In this document: positions 10,257 to 20,954 of the stretch, in pieces | Layout: each line of letters begins with the position of its first letter | Position numbering within the stretch: position 1 is the first letter of the stretch | From: Acidovorax temperans | GTDB taxonomy: Bacteria; Pseudomonadota; Gammaproteobacteria; Burkholderiales; Burkholderiaceae_C | Direction: 5' to 3' | DNA: 64,000 bases | NCBI RefSeq assembly: GCF_006716905.1 | Contig: NZ_VFPV01000003.1 | Span: 62,001 to 126,000, forward strand | Program-made: the position numbers and the translations under genes | Notes under the pieces: generated by a model | What the model was told of the DNA's origin: nothing | Seen by the model: the letters and a program-made list of their open reading frames with translations, nothing else | Database searches by the model: none

Positions 10257-10290
10257 GGTTTTATACAAAAACAGGCTCTAGCGCCCCATA
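10257..10290. repeat. Dispersed palindrome, copy 4, cut by the IS
   Basis: TTTTATACAAAAACAGGCTC then TAGCGCCCC. It matches the left half of the copy at 50089 and stops at the edge of the IS903-like element, so the mobile island probably broke it. Confidence 0.5.
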
Positions 10291-10292
10291 GG

Positions 10293-11325
10293 GGCGTTGT
10301 TGCACAAATGCCGGTCGCAGCTGATGTAGGCTCGGGAGATGAGAGAGACGAGCTGGGGTCGGGTTAAGTACCGCACAACGAACTGGAAGGCTTACAACGC
10401 AGCGTTGAAGGCGCGAGGTGAGCTGACCATTTGGCTCGATAGGGATATGCAGTGGCTAGCTCAGCCCACGGGCAAGCGTGGTCGTTGCCAAAAATTCTCA
10501 GATGCGGCCATTCAGTTTTGCCTGACCATCAAGTGCTTGTTTGGCCAGCCCTTGCGCCAGACACTGGGCCTGGTTGAGTCGCTATTGGGTATGGCAGGCC
10601 TGGATTGGCCAGTGCCCGACTACAGCACGGTGTGTCGCAGGCAAAAGAGCTTGGATGTGCAGGTGCGCTACCGTGCAAGTGACAAAGGCTTGCACATGCT
10701 GGCCGACTCCACGGGCATCAAGTTCTTGGGCGAAGGTGAGTGGAAAACCAAAAAGCACGGCGCACAGCGGCGCCGCCAGTGGCGCAAGGTGCATCTGGGT
10801 ATTGATGCCCAGACACTGCAGATTCGGGCCATCGCAGTAACAACCAATGAAGTGGGCGACTCGCCCATGGCAGCAGACCTGCTAGGTCAAATTCCAAGCA
10901 ATGAAGAGATAGCTAGCTTTACCGGTGATGGGGCGTACGACACGCAGGATGTACATAAGGCGTGCTACCTGCGGGGAGCCATTCCAATCATCCCGCCGCG
11001 CAAAGGAGCGAAGCTGCGCAAAGGGCTGGCATTTGCTCACCGCAATGAAGCGGTCAAGGCGTGTAGGCAGTTGGGGCGGGCTATCTGGAAACGCTGGAGC
11101 GGCTACCACCGAAGGTCACTGGTGGAGACCAAGATGAATTGCTTCAAGCGCCTGGGCGAGAAGGTCATGGCCAGGACGTTTGAGCGCCAGGTGACCGAGC
11201 TGCACATCCGAGCTTCAATCCTCAATCAATTTACCGATCTGGGCACGCCCCAGACGGTCGCTGCTGCGTAAATCTATTTGGGATTGGGGATGCCTTGGCC
11301 TATGGCCGATTTATGCAACAAAGCC
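10293..11325 (+). mobile_element. IS5-family (IS903-like) insertion sequence
   Basis: About 1.03 kb with imperfect terminal repeats: GGCGTTGTTGCACAAAT at the left, and the complement of ATTTATGCAACAAAGCC at the right, differing at two positions of 17. One transposase gene fills it. I see no matching direct repeats at the two ends, which fits a rearrangement after insertion. It forms the left edge of the island that ends at 14735. Confidence 0.85.
10339..11271 (+). CDS. IS5-family transposase (IS903-like group)
   Basis: This 310-residue DDE transposase looks full length. The N-terminus (KYRTTNWKAYNAALKARG, TIWLD) is typical of the IS903-like group. The catalytic Asp residues are in LADSTGIKFLG and FTGDGAYDT, and the Glu is in RRSLVETKMNCFKRLG. 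It starts at ATG 10339 and ends 54 bp before the right terminal repeat. It is probably active. Confidence 0.92.
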   Translation: MRETSWGRVKYRTTNWKAYNAALKARGELTIWLDRDMQWLAQPTGKRGRCQKFSDAAIQFCLTIKCLFGQPLRQTLGLVESLLGMAGLDWPVPDYSTVCRRQKSLDVQVRYRASDKGLHMLADSTGIKFLGEGEWKTKKHGAQRRRQWRKVHLGIDAQTLQIRAIAVTTNEVGDSPMAADLLGQIPSNEEIASFTGDGAYDTQDVHKACYLRGAIPIIPPRKGAKLRKGLAFAHRNEAVKACRQLGRAIWKRWSGYHRRSLVETKMNCFKRLGEKVMARTFERQVTELHIRASILNQFTDLGTPQTVAAA

Positions 11326-11337
11326 GATTTATTCCAT

Positions 11338-12261
11338 CTATTTCAAATTAATTTTCGCAGGCGTTTCGTCGCGCGCTATTTGGGAGAGGCGGATCATCGC
11401 TTCCAGCGCCAGAGATGCCTTTGTCTTGTACCGTTCGGGATGGCGCAACATGTAGAACGCGCGCTCCGGCAAGTCGATGTTTGCTTTCGCCAGCAAACCT
11501 GCCCGCAGATGCGAGGCTACTACCAGTTCCGACATGGCGGTGGCGAACTTGCCGGCCATCACAGCGGAGCGGACCGCTTCGTTGGACGGCAATGTGAGTG
11601 CGATATCGAGTGCATCGAAGTCGACATGCATCGCCTGAAGTGCGCACTCGAGCGCCGAGCGCGTGCCGGACCCCTTTTCGCGCAAGATCCACTGTGCCTC
11701 AAGAAGATCCGCGTGCAGCAGCCTCCTCCCTGAAGCCCATGGATGGTGCGCTGCGACTACAGCGACGATCTGGTCGGATGCGATGGCATCGACCGATAGT
11801 GTCGGCTCGTCGATGGCGCCCTCGACAAAGCCAAGGTCGGCGCCCCCCTGAAGCACTGCTTGGGCGACATTATGGGTGTTATCGATGGTCACGCTCAGTG
11901 CGATCGCCGGATGCGCTTGGCGAAATTGCACGAGGTACTCGGGTAGCCAATAGCTGGCGATAGTCTGACTCGCATGAATGGTCAGCGTGCCACGTTTCAT
12001 TCCACCCAGCTCGGCCAATGTCAGTTCGGCGGCGCGCGCGCTGGCGATCGTGCGGCGTGCTTCTATCAGGAAAATACGGCCCGCTTCGCTGATCTCGATG
12101 CCGCGGCCGACGCGATTGAATAGGGCAGTACCATAGCGTTCTTCCAGCACCTTGATCGAAGCACTTACCGCTGAAGGGGTGAGCGCCAACACTGCGGCGG
12201 CCTGGGTCAAATGCTGTCGCTCGGCGACTTCAACAAAAATCCGCAATTGTTCTAGTGTCAT
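11338..12261 (-). CDS. LysR-family regulator beside yeiH
   Basis: This 307-residue LysR regulator has an N-terminal winged helix (MTLEQLRIFVEVAERQHLTQ, LTPSAVSASIKVLEERYG) and a two-lobed effector domain. It resembles the CysB/CbbR/YeiE branch. It lies divergent from a YeiH-type exporter gene with about 106 bp between them, so it most likely controls yeiH and itself. By eye, base composition is less GC-rich than the flanking chromosomal genes. Its stop lies 12 bp from the terminal repeat of the IS903-like element. The start chosen is ATG 12261; upstream codons are in the operator region. Confidence 0.85.
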   Translation of the reverse strand: MTLEQLRIFVEVAERQHLTQAAAVLALTPSAVSASIKVLEERYGTALFNRVGRGIEISEAGRIFLIEARRTIASARAAELTLAELGGMKRGTLTIHASQTIASYWLPEYLVQFRQAHPAIALSVTIDNTHNVAQAVLQGGADLGFVEGAIDEPTLSVDAIASDQIVAVVAAHHPWASGRRLLHADLLEAQWILREKGSGTRSALECALQAMHVDFDALDIALTLPSNEAVRSAVMAGKFATAMSELVVASHLRAGLLAKANIDLPERAFYMLRHPERYKTKASLALEAMIRLSQIARDETPAKINLK

Positions 12262-12267
12262 CTGATT

Positions 12268-12284
12268 GTTCAATTCTATTGAAC
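12268..12284. promoter_or_regulatory. Inverted repeat, likely LysR operator
   Basis: GTTCAAT-TCT-ATTGAAC is a perfect 7+7 palindrome just upstream of the lysR start. A related site, CGTTCTATTGAATTCG, lies at 12335-12350 nearer yeiH. Position and symmetry fit a LysR autoregulatory site; binding is inferred. Confidence 0.6.
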
Positions 12285-12367
12285 GATATATTCGATATTG
12301 TAAGATGGACATAACAATCTGTCGACTTGATAATCGTTCTATTGAATTCGAGAATCAGGAGCGGCAA

Positions 12368-13384
12368 ATGGTCAAGCAACCACTAAAACTCGTTCGCAAC
12401 GCGCTGCCAGGCTTGGCACTTTGCGCTGTGGTTACTGCGATAGCTTACGCAATGGAAAACATCGAAAGCGCTTTATTTGGCCACGCATGGCTCGAAAGCC
12501 TGGTGCTGGCCATTCTTCTAGGCACCGCCGTGCGGACGGTGCATCGGCTCGATACTCGCTTCGAAGACGGCATCCAAGTCGGTGCGAAATTATTGCTGGA
12601 AATCGCGGTCGTGCTGCTGGGCGCTTCGGTCAGCGCCGGTGCGCTGCTCGAAAACGGCATCGGTCTGATGAGCGGCATCGCGGCAGTGGTCGCCATCGCG
12701 ATTGCGCTCAGCTTTGCCCTTGGCCGTGCTTTTGGTCTGCCGCGCAAGATGGCCATCTTGATTGCCTGCGGCAATTCGATTTGCGGTAACTCTGCCATTG
12801 CCGCGGTGGCCCCGGTTATCGATGCGGATGGAAAGGACGTCGCTGCGGCGATCGCCTTCACTGCCGTGCTTGGCGTTGTCGTGGTGCTGGTGCTGCCGCT
12901 AATGGTGTCACTGTTGTCGTTTTCACCAACGCAGTTCGGTGTCTTTGCCGGGCTGACCGTCTACGCGGTGCCCCAGGTGCTGGCCGCGACCTCATCGATA
13001 TCGCTTAGCAGCGTCCACATCGGCACCCTGGTGAAACTGGTGCGGGTGCTGATGCTGGGCCCAGTCGTGCTGGTACTGTCGCTGATTGGTCGGCGCGAAG
13101 GTGGTCGTCGTCCTGCGCTGTCGCATATGGTCCCGTGGTTCATCGTCGGCTTTTTGCTACTGCTGACCTTGCGCTCGTTCGGCGCCATTCCAGAGGCGGC
13201 AATTGCGCCGATGCACGTGACGGCGAATTTCCTCACCATTATGTCGATGGCCGCACTCGGACTCGGCGTCGATGCGCGCTCAGTCATGCGGGCCGGTTGC
13301 CGGGTCGCCGCAGTTGTCGTGTTGTCGCTGCTGGCGTTGGCAGTCATCAGTTTTTTCCTGATAAAAATGCTCGGCATCGTTTGA
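12368..13384 (+). CDS. yeiH: YeiH/UPF0324 family putative sulfate exporter
   Basis: This 338-residue integral membrane protein has about ten hydrophobic segments. The conserved signature GNSICGNSAIAAVAPVI is present, as are LLEIAVVLLGASVSAGALL and the C-terminal MAALGLGVDARSV. The family is annotated as putative sulfate exporters; biochemical proof is thin. AGGA seven bases before ATG 12368 is the likely ribosome binding site. It is transcribed away from lysR. The pair lies between an IS903-like element and a Tn3-family remnant, and its lower G+C by eye suggests acquired cargo. Confidence 0.85.
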   Translation: MVKQPLKLVRNALPGLALCAVVTAIAYAMENIESALFGHAWLESLVLAILLGTAVRTVHRLDTRFEDGIQVGAKLLLEIAVVLLGASVSAGALLENGIGLMSGIAAVVAIAIALSFALGRAFGLPRKMAILIACGNSICGNSAIAAVAPVIDADGKDVAAAIAFTAVLGVVVVLVLPLMVSLLSFSPTQFGVFAGLTVYAVPQVLAATSSISLSSVHIGTLVKLVRVLMLGPVVLVLSLIGRREGGRRPALSHMVPWFIVGFLLLLTLRSFGAIPEAAIAPMHVTANFLTIMSMAALGLGVDARSVMRAGCRVAAVVVLSLLALAVISFFLIKMLGIV

Positions 13385-13536
13385 AGCACTGCCCGATTAG
13401 CGGCTACCGTTAGAAATCGAGGATCTGTATTTTTTTAATACGAGAAACTTGGTGGTATTGCAGAAAGTTACAGTCTGATACGCTTGGCAAGCAGTCGCGC
13501 AATGCGCTTGCCAGAGCGGTCTTGATTCATCGCTTA

Positions 13537-14445
13537 GAGACGGTTTGAAAACTCGGAAGCAACTATGATGTCCAAATGGTCCTCTTCGATAGGAGTACGC
13601 CATGTGGACAGCAGAGCAACGAACACGGCATAAGGTCCGGGTTCCCAAGGAGCGCAAGGGTTATCCTACTGATGTGAGTGATCAGGAATGGAAACTCATC
13701 GAGCCATTACTGCCGGGCGCTGCTCGTACTGGTCGCCCCCGCAGGACGGAACTTCGCCAGGTGATCAATGCACTTCGTTATCTGGTCCGTTCGGGCTGCG
13801 AATGGCGCATGTTGCCAAACGATTTTCCTCCCTATCAAACGGTGTATTACTGGTTCCGTCGGCTAGTGCGACGCTTCCTCTTCCGAACGATCCACGATCT
13901 GGCATTGATGCTGGACCGAATGTGCGAACAGCGCGAAGTCGTCCCCTCGGCCGGCATCGTCGACAGCCAGTCCGTCAAGGCACCAGGCGCACGTGAGCGC
14001 GGCTACGACGCACACAAGAAGATCAGCGGCCGCAAACGACATATCGCGGTCGATACCGACGGGCGACTGCTGGCAGTGAATCTGACGCCTGCCGACATCG
14101 CCGATTCAACAGGTGCGCAATCGGTCCTCGATGCTTTAGTCAAGCGTTGGCCATGGGTCAAGCATCTGTTCGGCGATGCGGCTTACGACCGACGCACCTT
14201 GCTCGACAAGGCAGCCTATCTCGACTTTACCGTCGAAGTCGTACGTGGCTTACAGGGCCAGGACGGCTTTCAGGTACAACCGCGACGCTGGGTCGTCGAG
14301 CGCACGTTTGCATGGCTGATGCGCTATCGCCGTCTTGTCCGGGACTACGAGCAGCGCCTTGATGTGTCGGAAGCGATGATTTTCATCGCGCTCGGCTCTT
14401 CATTACTGCACCGGATGCGTTTCCGGTGAGTTATTAAACCGTCTC
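13537..14445 (+). mobile_element. IS5-family (IS1031-like) insertion sequence
   Basis: 909 bp with terminal repeats GAGACGGTTTGAAAACTC and GAGACGGTTTAATAACTC (the latter on the opposite strand), flanked by a TTA direct repeat at 13534-13536 and 14446-14448. TNA duplications are usual for the IS1031 group. It is inserted in the Tn3 tnpA remnant and looks intact. Confidence 0.92.
13602..14429 (+). CDS. IS5-family transposase (IS1031-like group)
   Basis: This 275-residue transposase looks complete. The N-terminal DUF4096-type segment is YPTDVSDQEWKLIEPLLP, then RSGCEWRMLPNDFPPYQTVY. The DDE residues lie in AGIVDSQSVKAPG, HLFGDAAYDRRTL and RWVVERTFAWLMRYRRL. AGGAG lies eight bases before the ATG. 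In some relatives this group uses a programmed frameshift; here a single frame spans the whole protein. Confidence 0.93.
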   Translation: MWTAEQRTRHKVRVPKERKGYPTDVSDQEWKLIEPLLPGAARTGRPRRTELRQVINALRYLVRSGCEWRMLPNDFPPYQTVYYWFRRLVRRFLFRTIHDLALMLDRMCEQREVVPSAGIVDSQSVKAPGARERGYDAHKKISGRKRHIAVDTDGRLLAVNLTPADIADSTGAQSVLDALVKRWPWVKHLFGDAAYDRRTLLDKAAYLDFTVEVVRGLQGQDGFQVQPRRWVVERTFAWLMRYRRLVRDYEQRLDVSEAMIFIALGSSLLHRMRFR

Positions 14446-14697
14446 TTAGGTGATATGTGCGACCGCGGCTTAAACCTGGTGACGGGCGCCATCGTTCTTT
14501 GGCATGCGGTGTTTCTGGAGCGGGCGACACAGGTTGCGCGCGGTCCTGGCAGCTCCCCGACGCCAGTATGCTGCAGTTTCGTGTCCTCGTTGGCCTGGGA
14601 GCACATCTACGGGACCGGATATTACATTTGAAGGAAGAGCAAGAAGGTTGATGAGAAAAATATCGGCCGCTGCGGACTTCAAGAATCGGTAACAGGG

Positions 14698-14735
14698 CTT
14701 AGCGCCCGATTTTTTCCGTTTTCCCTATTCTCCCC
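14698..14735. repeat. Tn3-family 38-bp terminal inverted repeat, degenerate
   Basis: The element begins CTTAGCGCCCGATTTTTTCC and continues GTTTTC, ending in CCCC. It has the length and block pattern of the Tn21/Tn5393-type 38-bp end (CTTAGCG, TTTTCCGTTTTC, CCCC). It starts right at the tnpA stop and its last base touches the truncated saccharopine dehydrogenase gene. Confidence 0.7.
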
Positions 14736-15092
14736 AATGACCTGCGCCTGCGTGATCGGCGCGACTTGCTCAAAGACCTGCTGGAAACCGCCATTCCGAC
14801 CACCGACCAGGACGTGATCGTGGTGTTTGCCACCGCATCGGGGCTTCGCGGCGGGCGGCTGGTGCAGCATTCGTATTCAGCACGCATCGTGGGCGCGCCC
14901 GTGGCGGGCCATACGCTCAGCGCCATCCAGCTCACCACGGCGGCAGGCATTTGCACGGCGCTGGACCTGGTGGCCCAGGGGCGTTTGCCGCAAAAAGGGT
15001 TTGTGGGGCAGGAGGCTGTACCGCTGGCCGACTTTTTGGACAACCGCTTTGGCGTGGCCTACGCCGGGGGCGCGGTGGCGGTGGTGGCTTAA
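14736..15092 (+). pseudogene. Saccharopine dehydrogenase family, 5'-truncated
   Basis: 118 codons remain of the C-terminal domain of a saccharopine dehydrogenase family protein: NDLRLRDRRDLLKDLLETAI, then QDVIVVFATASGLRGGR, HTLSAIQLTTAAGICTALDL and ADFLDNRFG. The frame is open exactly from the end of the Tn3 terminal repeat, and no start codon or Rossmann domain is present. The missing 5' part is not on the other side of the island at 10.2 kb, so insertion was accompanied by deletion or inversion. The fragment has no promoter of its own and should be inactive. Confidence 0.82.
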
Positions 15093-15127
15093 CGCGGCGG
15101 TGTGCCTCCGCCACTTAGAACAGGTTT

Positions 15128-15763
15128 CTAGGTGGCGGCTTGCAGCCCCTGCGCGAAGTGCGCCTGCATGGCGCGCCGCGTGCCTTCGGGGTCGCGCGAG
15201 AGCATGGCGTCCAGAATGGCGCGGTGCTCGTTCAGCGAATCTTCAATCCGCCCTTGCTTGAACAGCGAGTTGTGGCGGTTGAGCTTCATTACCTTGCGCA
15301 GGTCGGCCACCATCTGGCTGCGCCAGCGGTTGTCGGCCATGTCGAGCAAGGCCATGTGAAAACGCTCGTTCACTGAGAAGAAGGCTTCCCGGTTGCCTGC
15401 GGCCGATTCCAGCTCGGCGTGCAAATCGCGCAGGGTTTGCTGTTGCTCGGGCGTGGCGCGCTCGGCCACCACGCCTGCGGCGTCGCTCTCCAGCAGGCTG
15501 AGCAGGTGGTACACGTCGCGCAGGTCTTTCTCGCTCATCTCCGTCACATAGGCGCCACGGCGCACCTTCATCGTGACGAGGCCTTCGGCGGCCAGCACCT
15601 TCAACGCCTCGCGCAGGGGCGTGCGGCTGATGCCGAATTCTTCCGCAATCTTGAGTTCGTCAATCCAGCTGCCAGGCTCCAGCTCGCGGCGGAAGATGCG
15701 CTGGCGCAATTGCTCGGCAACTTCTTCGTACAGGGCTTTGGGCGTGAGGGTAATAGCTGACAT
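15128..15763 (-). CDS. GntR-family (FCD) regulator divergent from mcm
   Basis: This 211-residue regulator has a GntR winged helix (YEEVAEQLRQRIFRRELEPG, EFGISRTPLREALKVLAAEG) and an all-helical FCD effector domain (DVYHLLSLLESDAAG, NERFHMALLDMADN, EHRAILDAMLSRD), which usually binds small organic acids through a metal. It is divergent from the methylmalonyl-CoA mutase operon across about 130 bp, so it probably represses that operon and senses a propionate or methylmalonate pathway acid. A TGAATGA direct repeat 14 bp apart (15794 and 15808) around ATAATTAT lies in the gap and is a candidate operator. Length is normal. Confidence 0.87.
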   Translation of the reverse strand: MSAITLTPKALYEEVAEQLRQRIFRRELEPGSWIDELKIAEEFGISRTPLREALKVLAAEGLVTMKVRRGAYVTEMSEKDLRDVYHLLSLLESDAAGVVAERATPEQQQTLRDLHAELESAAGNREAFFSVNERFHMALLDMADNRWRSQMVADLRKVMKLNRHNSLFKQGRIEDSLNEHRAILDAMLSRDPEGTRRAMQAHFAQGLQAAT

Positions 15764-15793
15764 GGGCCAGATTGTAAGCTGCGCGGAATATTT

Positions 15794-15814
15794 TGAATGA
15801 ATAATTATGAATGA
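15794..15814. promoter_or_regulatory. AT-rich candidate operator between gntR and mcm
   Basis: Two TGAATGA elements flank the palindromic core ATAATTAT in an otherwise GC-rich region between divergent genes. It could hold the -10 of either gene and a GntR site. Inferred from position only. Confidence 0.4.
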
Positions 15815-15894
15815 TGTAAACTTGCCGCCACATCGGTAACAGCCGAGCGTCGCGTGCGACGACCCCCAACGCCATCTTCGGAGAAGCCTTCGCC

Positions 15895-18062
<2,168 letters not shown>

Positions 18063-18066
<4 letters not shown>

Positions 18067-19091
18067 CACCTGAAGCGATCCAGCGCGGCATTGTGGGGGG
18101 CGATGGCCCCTTGCAGCGCCGCGCCATGGCCAAAGCGATCACGCTGCTCGAATCCACCCGCGCCGATCACCGCGCGCAGGCAGACGAGCTGCTCACGGCG
18201 CTGCTGCCCCACACGGGCAAGGCGTTCCGCCTGGGCATCAGCGGCGTGCCGGGCGTGGGCAAGTCCACCTTCATTGAAGCCCTGGGCCTGTACCTGATTG
18301 GCCAGGGGCATCGCGTGGCGGTGCTGGCGGTGGACCCTTCCAGCACGGTGTCCGGCGGCTCCATCCTGGGCGACAAGACGCGCATGGAGCACCTCTCTGT
18401 CAACGAACGCGCCTACATCCGCCCCAGCCCCAGCAGCGGCACGCTGGGCGGCGTGGCCGAGAAGACGCGCGAGGCATTACTGGTGTGCGAGGCCGCTGGC
18501 TACGACGTGGTCATCATCGAAACCGTGGGCGTGGGCCAGTCAGAGACTGCCGTGGCGGGCATGACGGACATGTTCGTGCTGATGCAGCTGCCGAATGCGG
18601 GTGACGACCTGCAGGCCATCAAGAAGGGCGTGATGGAAATTGCTGATCTGGTGGTCATCAACAAGGCCGACATCGACAAGAACGCTGCCACGCGGGCCGA
18701 GGCGCAGATCACTTCCAGCCTGCGCCTCTTGGGCCAGCACGGCAACCCCGAAAACGCCCACCACAACGAAACCCAGTGGCACCCCAAGGTGGTGCAGATC
18801 AGCGCGCTGCTGGGGCAGGGCGTGGATGGCTTTTGGGCCGCAGTGAGCGAATACCAGAGGCTGCAAACCGCCAACGGCCGCCTCGCCCAGCGCCGCGAAA
18901 AGCAGGCTCTGGCCTGGATGTGGGAACGGATTGAGGCGGGCCTCAAGCTCGCCTTCCGCCAGCACCCGCAGGTGCGCGCGCTGCTGCCGCAGTTGCAGCA
19001 AGACGTGGTGGCGGGGCGCATCGCGGCTTCCACTGCAGCAAGAAATCTGCTGCTGGCGCAGTCTGGACAAGCGCCAGCAGCTATTGAATAA
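18063..19091 (+). CDS. meaB: Methylmalonyl-CoA mutase GTPase chaperone (MeaB/ArgK)
   Basis: This 342-residue G3E-family GTPase protects and reactivates methylmalonyl-CoA mutase by gating cofactor loading. Motifs seen: P-loop [49 protein letters not shown] and the guanine-specificity motif NKAD. The GTG start at 18063 overlaps the mcm stop (GTGA), so translation is probably coupled. The last codons (PAAIE, stop) are made by a copy of the dispersed palindrome at 19069, so the C-terminus has been rewritten by the repeat. Length is close to the family norm. Confidence 0.94.
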
Positions 19092-19100
19092 ATAGCAAAT
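19069..19100. repeat. Dispersed palindrome, copy 5, forms the end of meaB
   Basis: AAGCGCCAGCAGCTATTGAA then TAAATAGC. It encodes the last residues of MeaB and supplies its TAA stop codon. Confidence 0.7.
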
Positions 19101-19137
19101 TCATTCCAACGAGACAGCATTTCACCGAAGGACGACC

Positions 19138-20670
<1,533 letters not shown>

Positions 20671-20672
20671 GC

Positions 20673-20777
20673 GGCACTGCCACAGCCCTTGGGGCGTCGT
20701 TACCGGACCTTGTCGTAGCGCTGCTACTGCCTGCGGTCCGGCGCCTAGCCCCAACCGCTTCGCTGGGCTGTGCCAGC
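20673..20777. repeat. Large imperfect inverted repeat between pccB and pccA
   Basis: The left arm begins GGCACTGCCACAGCCCTTGG and ends CCGGACC; the right arm runs from GGTCCGG to GGGCTGTGCCAGC. The arms match in blocks (ACAGCCC, TTGGGGC, CCGGACC) and the loop has its own small palindrome GTAGC-GCT-GCTAC. In RNA it would fold into a long hairpin three bases after the pccB stop. Confidence 0.65.
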
Positions 20778-20825
20778 ACCTAACCCAATACGTTTCGGGT
20801 AAGAGCCCTTGGAAAGAGACAAAAC

Positions 20826-20942
20826 ATGTTCACCAAAATCCTGATCGCCAACCGTGGCGAAAACGGCCGCACAGCGGACGTTTCGACAAATTGCCTGCCG
20901 CAGACCGCACAGCGGGCTGCTACACGCCATCCCATCGCCTGA
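20826..20942 (+). other. Leader reading frame duplicating the first 12 codons of pccA
   Basis: A 38-codon frame starts MFTKILIANRGE, identical to the start of PccA at 20955, then diverges (NGRTADVSTNCLPQ, ending HPIA). Its TGA at 20940-20942 overlaps the GAGGAG ribosome binding site of pccA. An AAGAGA lies shortly before its ATG. It looks like a partial tandem duplication with about 90 bp of added sequence, which contains two CCGCACAGCGG-like copies. It could be translated and couple translation of pccA; this is inferred. Confidence 0.6.
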
Positions 20943-20954
20943 GGAGTGAAGAGA

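Larger units (their letters stand above)
13483..14702 (+). pseudogene. tnpA: Tn3-family transposase tnpA, C-terminal remnant split by an IS
   Basis: Reading across the IS5-type element at 13537-14445, the flanks join into a Tn3 transposase C-terminus. Before the IS: QSRNALARAVLIHRL. After it: GDMCDRGLNLVTGAIVLWHA, VFLERATQ, then, after a scrambled stretch, SLAWEHIYGTGYY. The expected Trp codon is then TGA (14629-14631), followed by RKSKKVDE, a frameshift, and KYRPLRTSRIGNRA to a TAG at 14700. Tn3 transposases end with this type of WEHI...DY.WR...KFRPLR sequence. Only about the last 90 residues remain and they are degenerate, so the gene is dead. Confidence 0.8.

Noticed and set aside
10293-11325. 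Target site duplication of the IS903-like element
   Set aside because: Flanks (CCCCATAGG and GATTTATTC) do not match, so none is reported.
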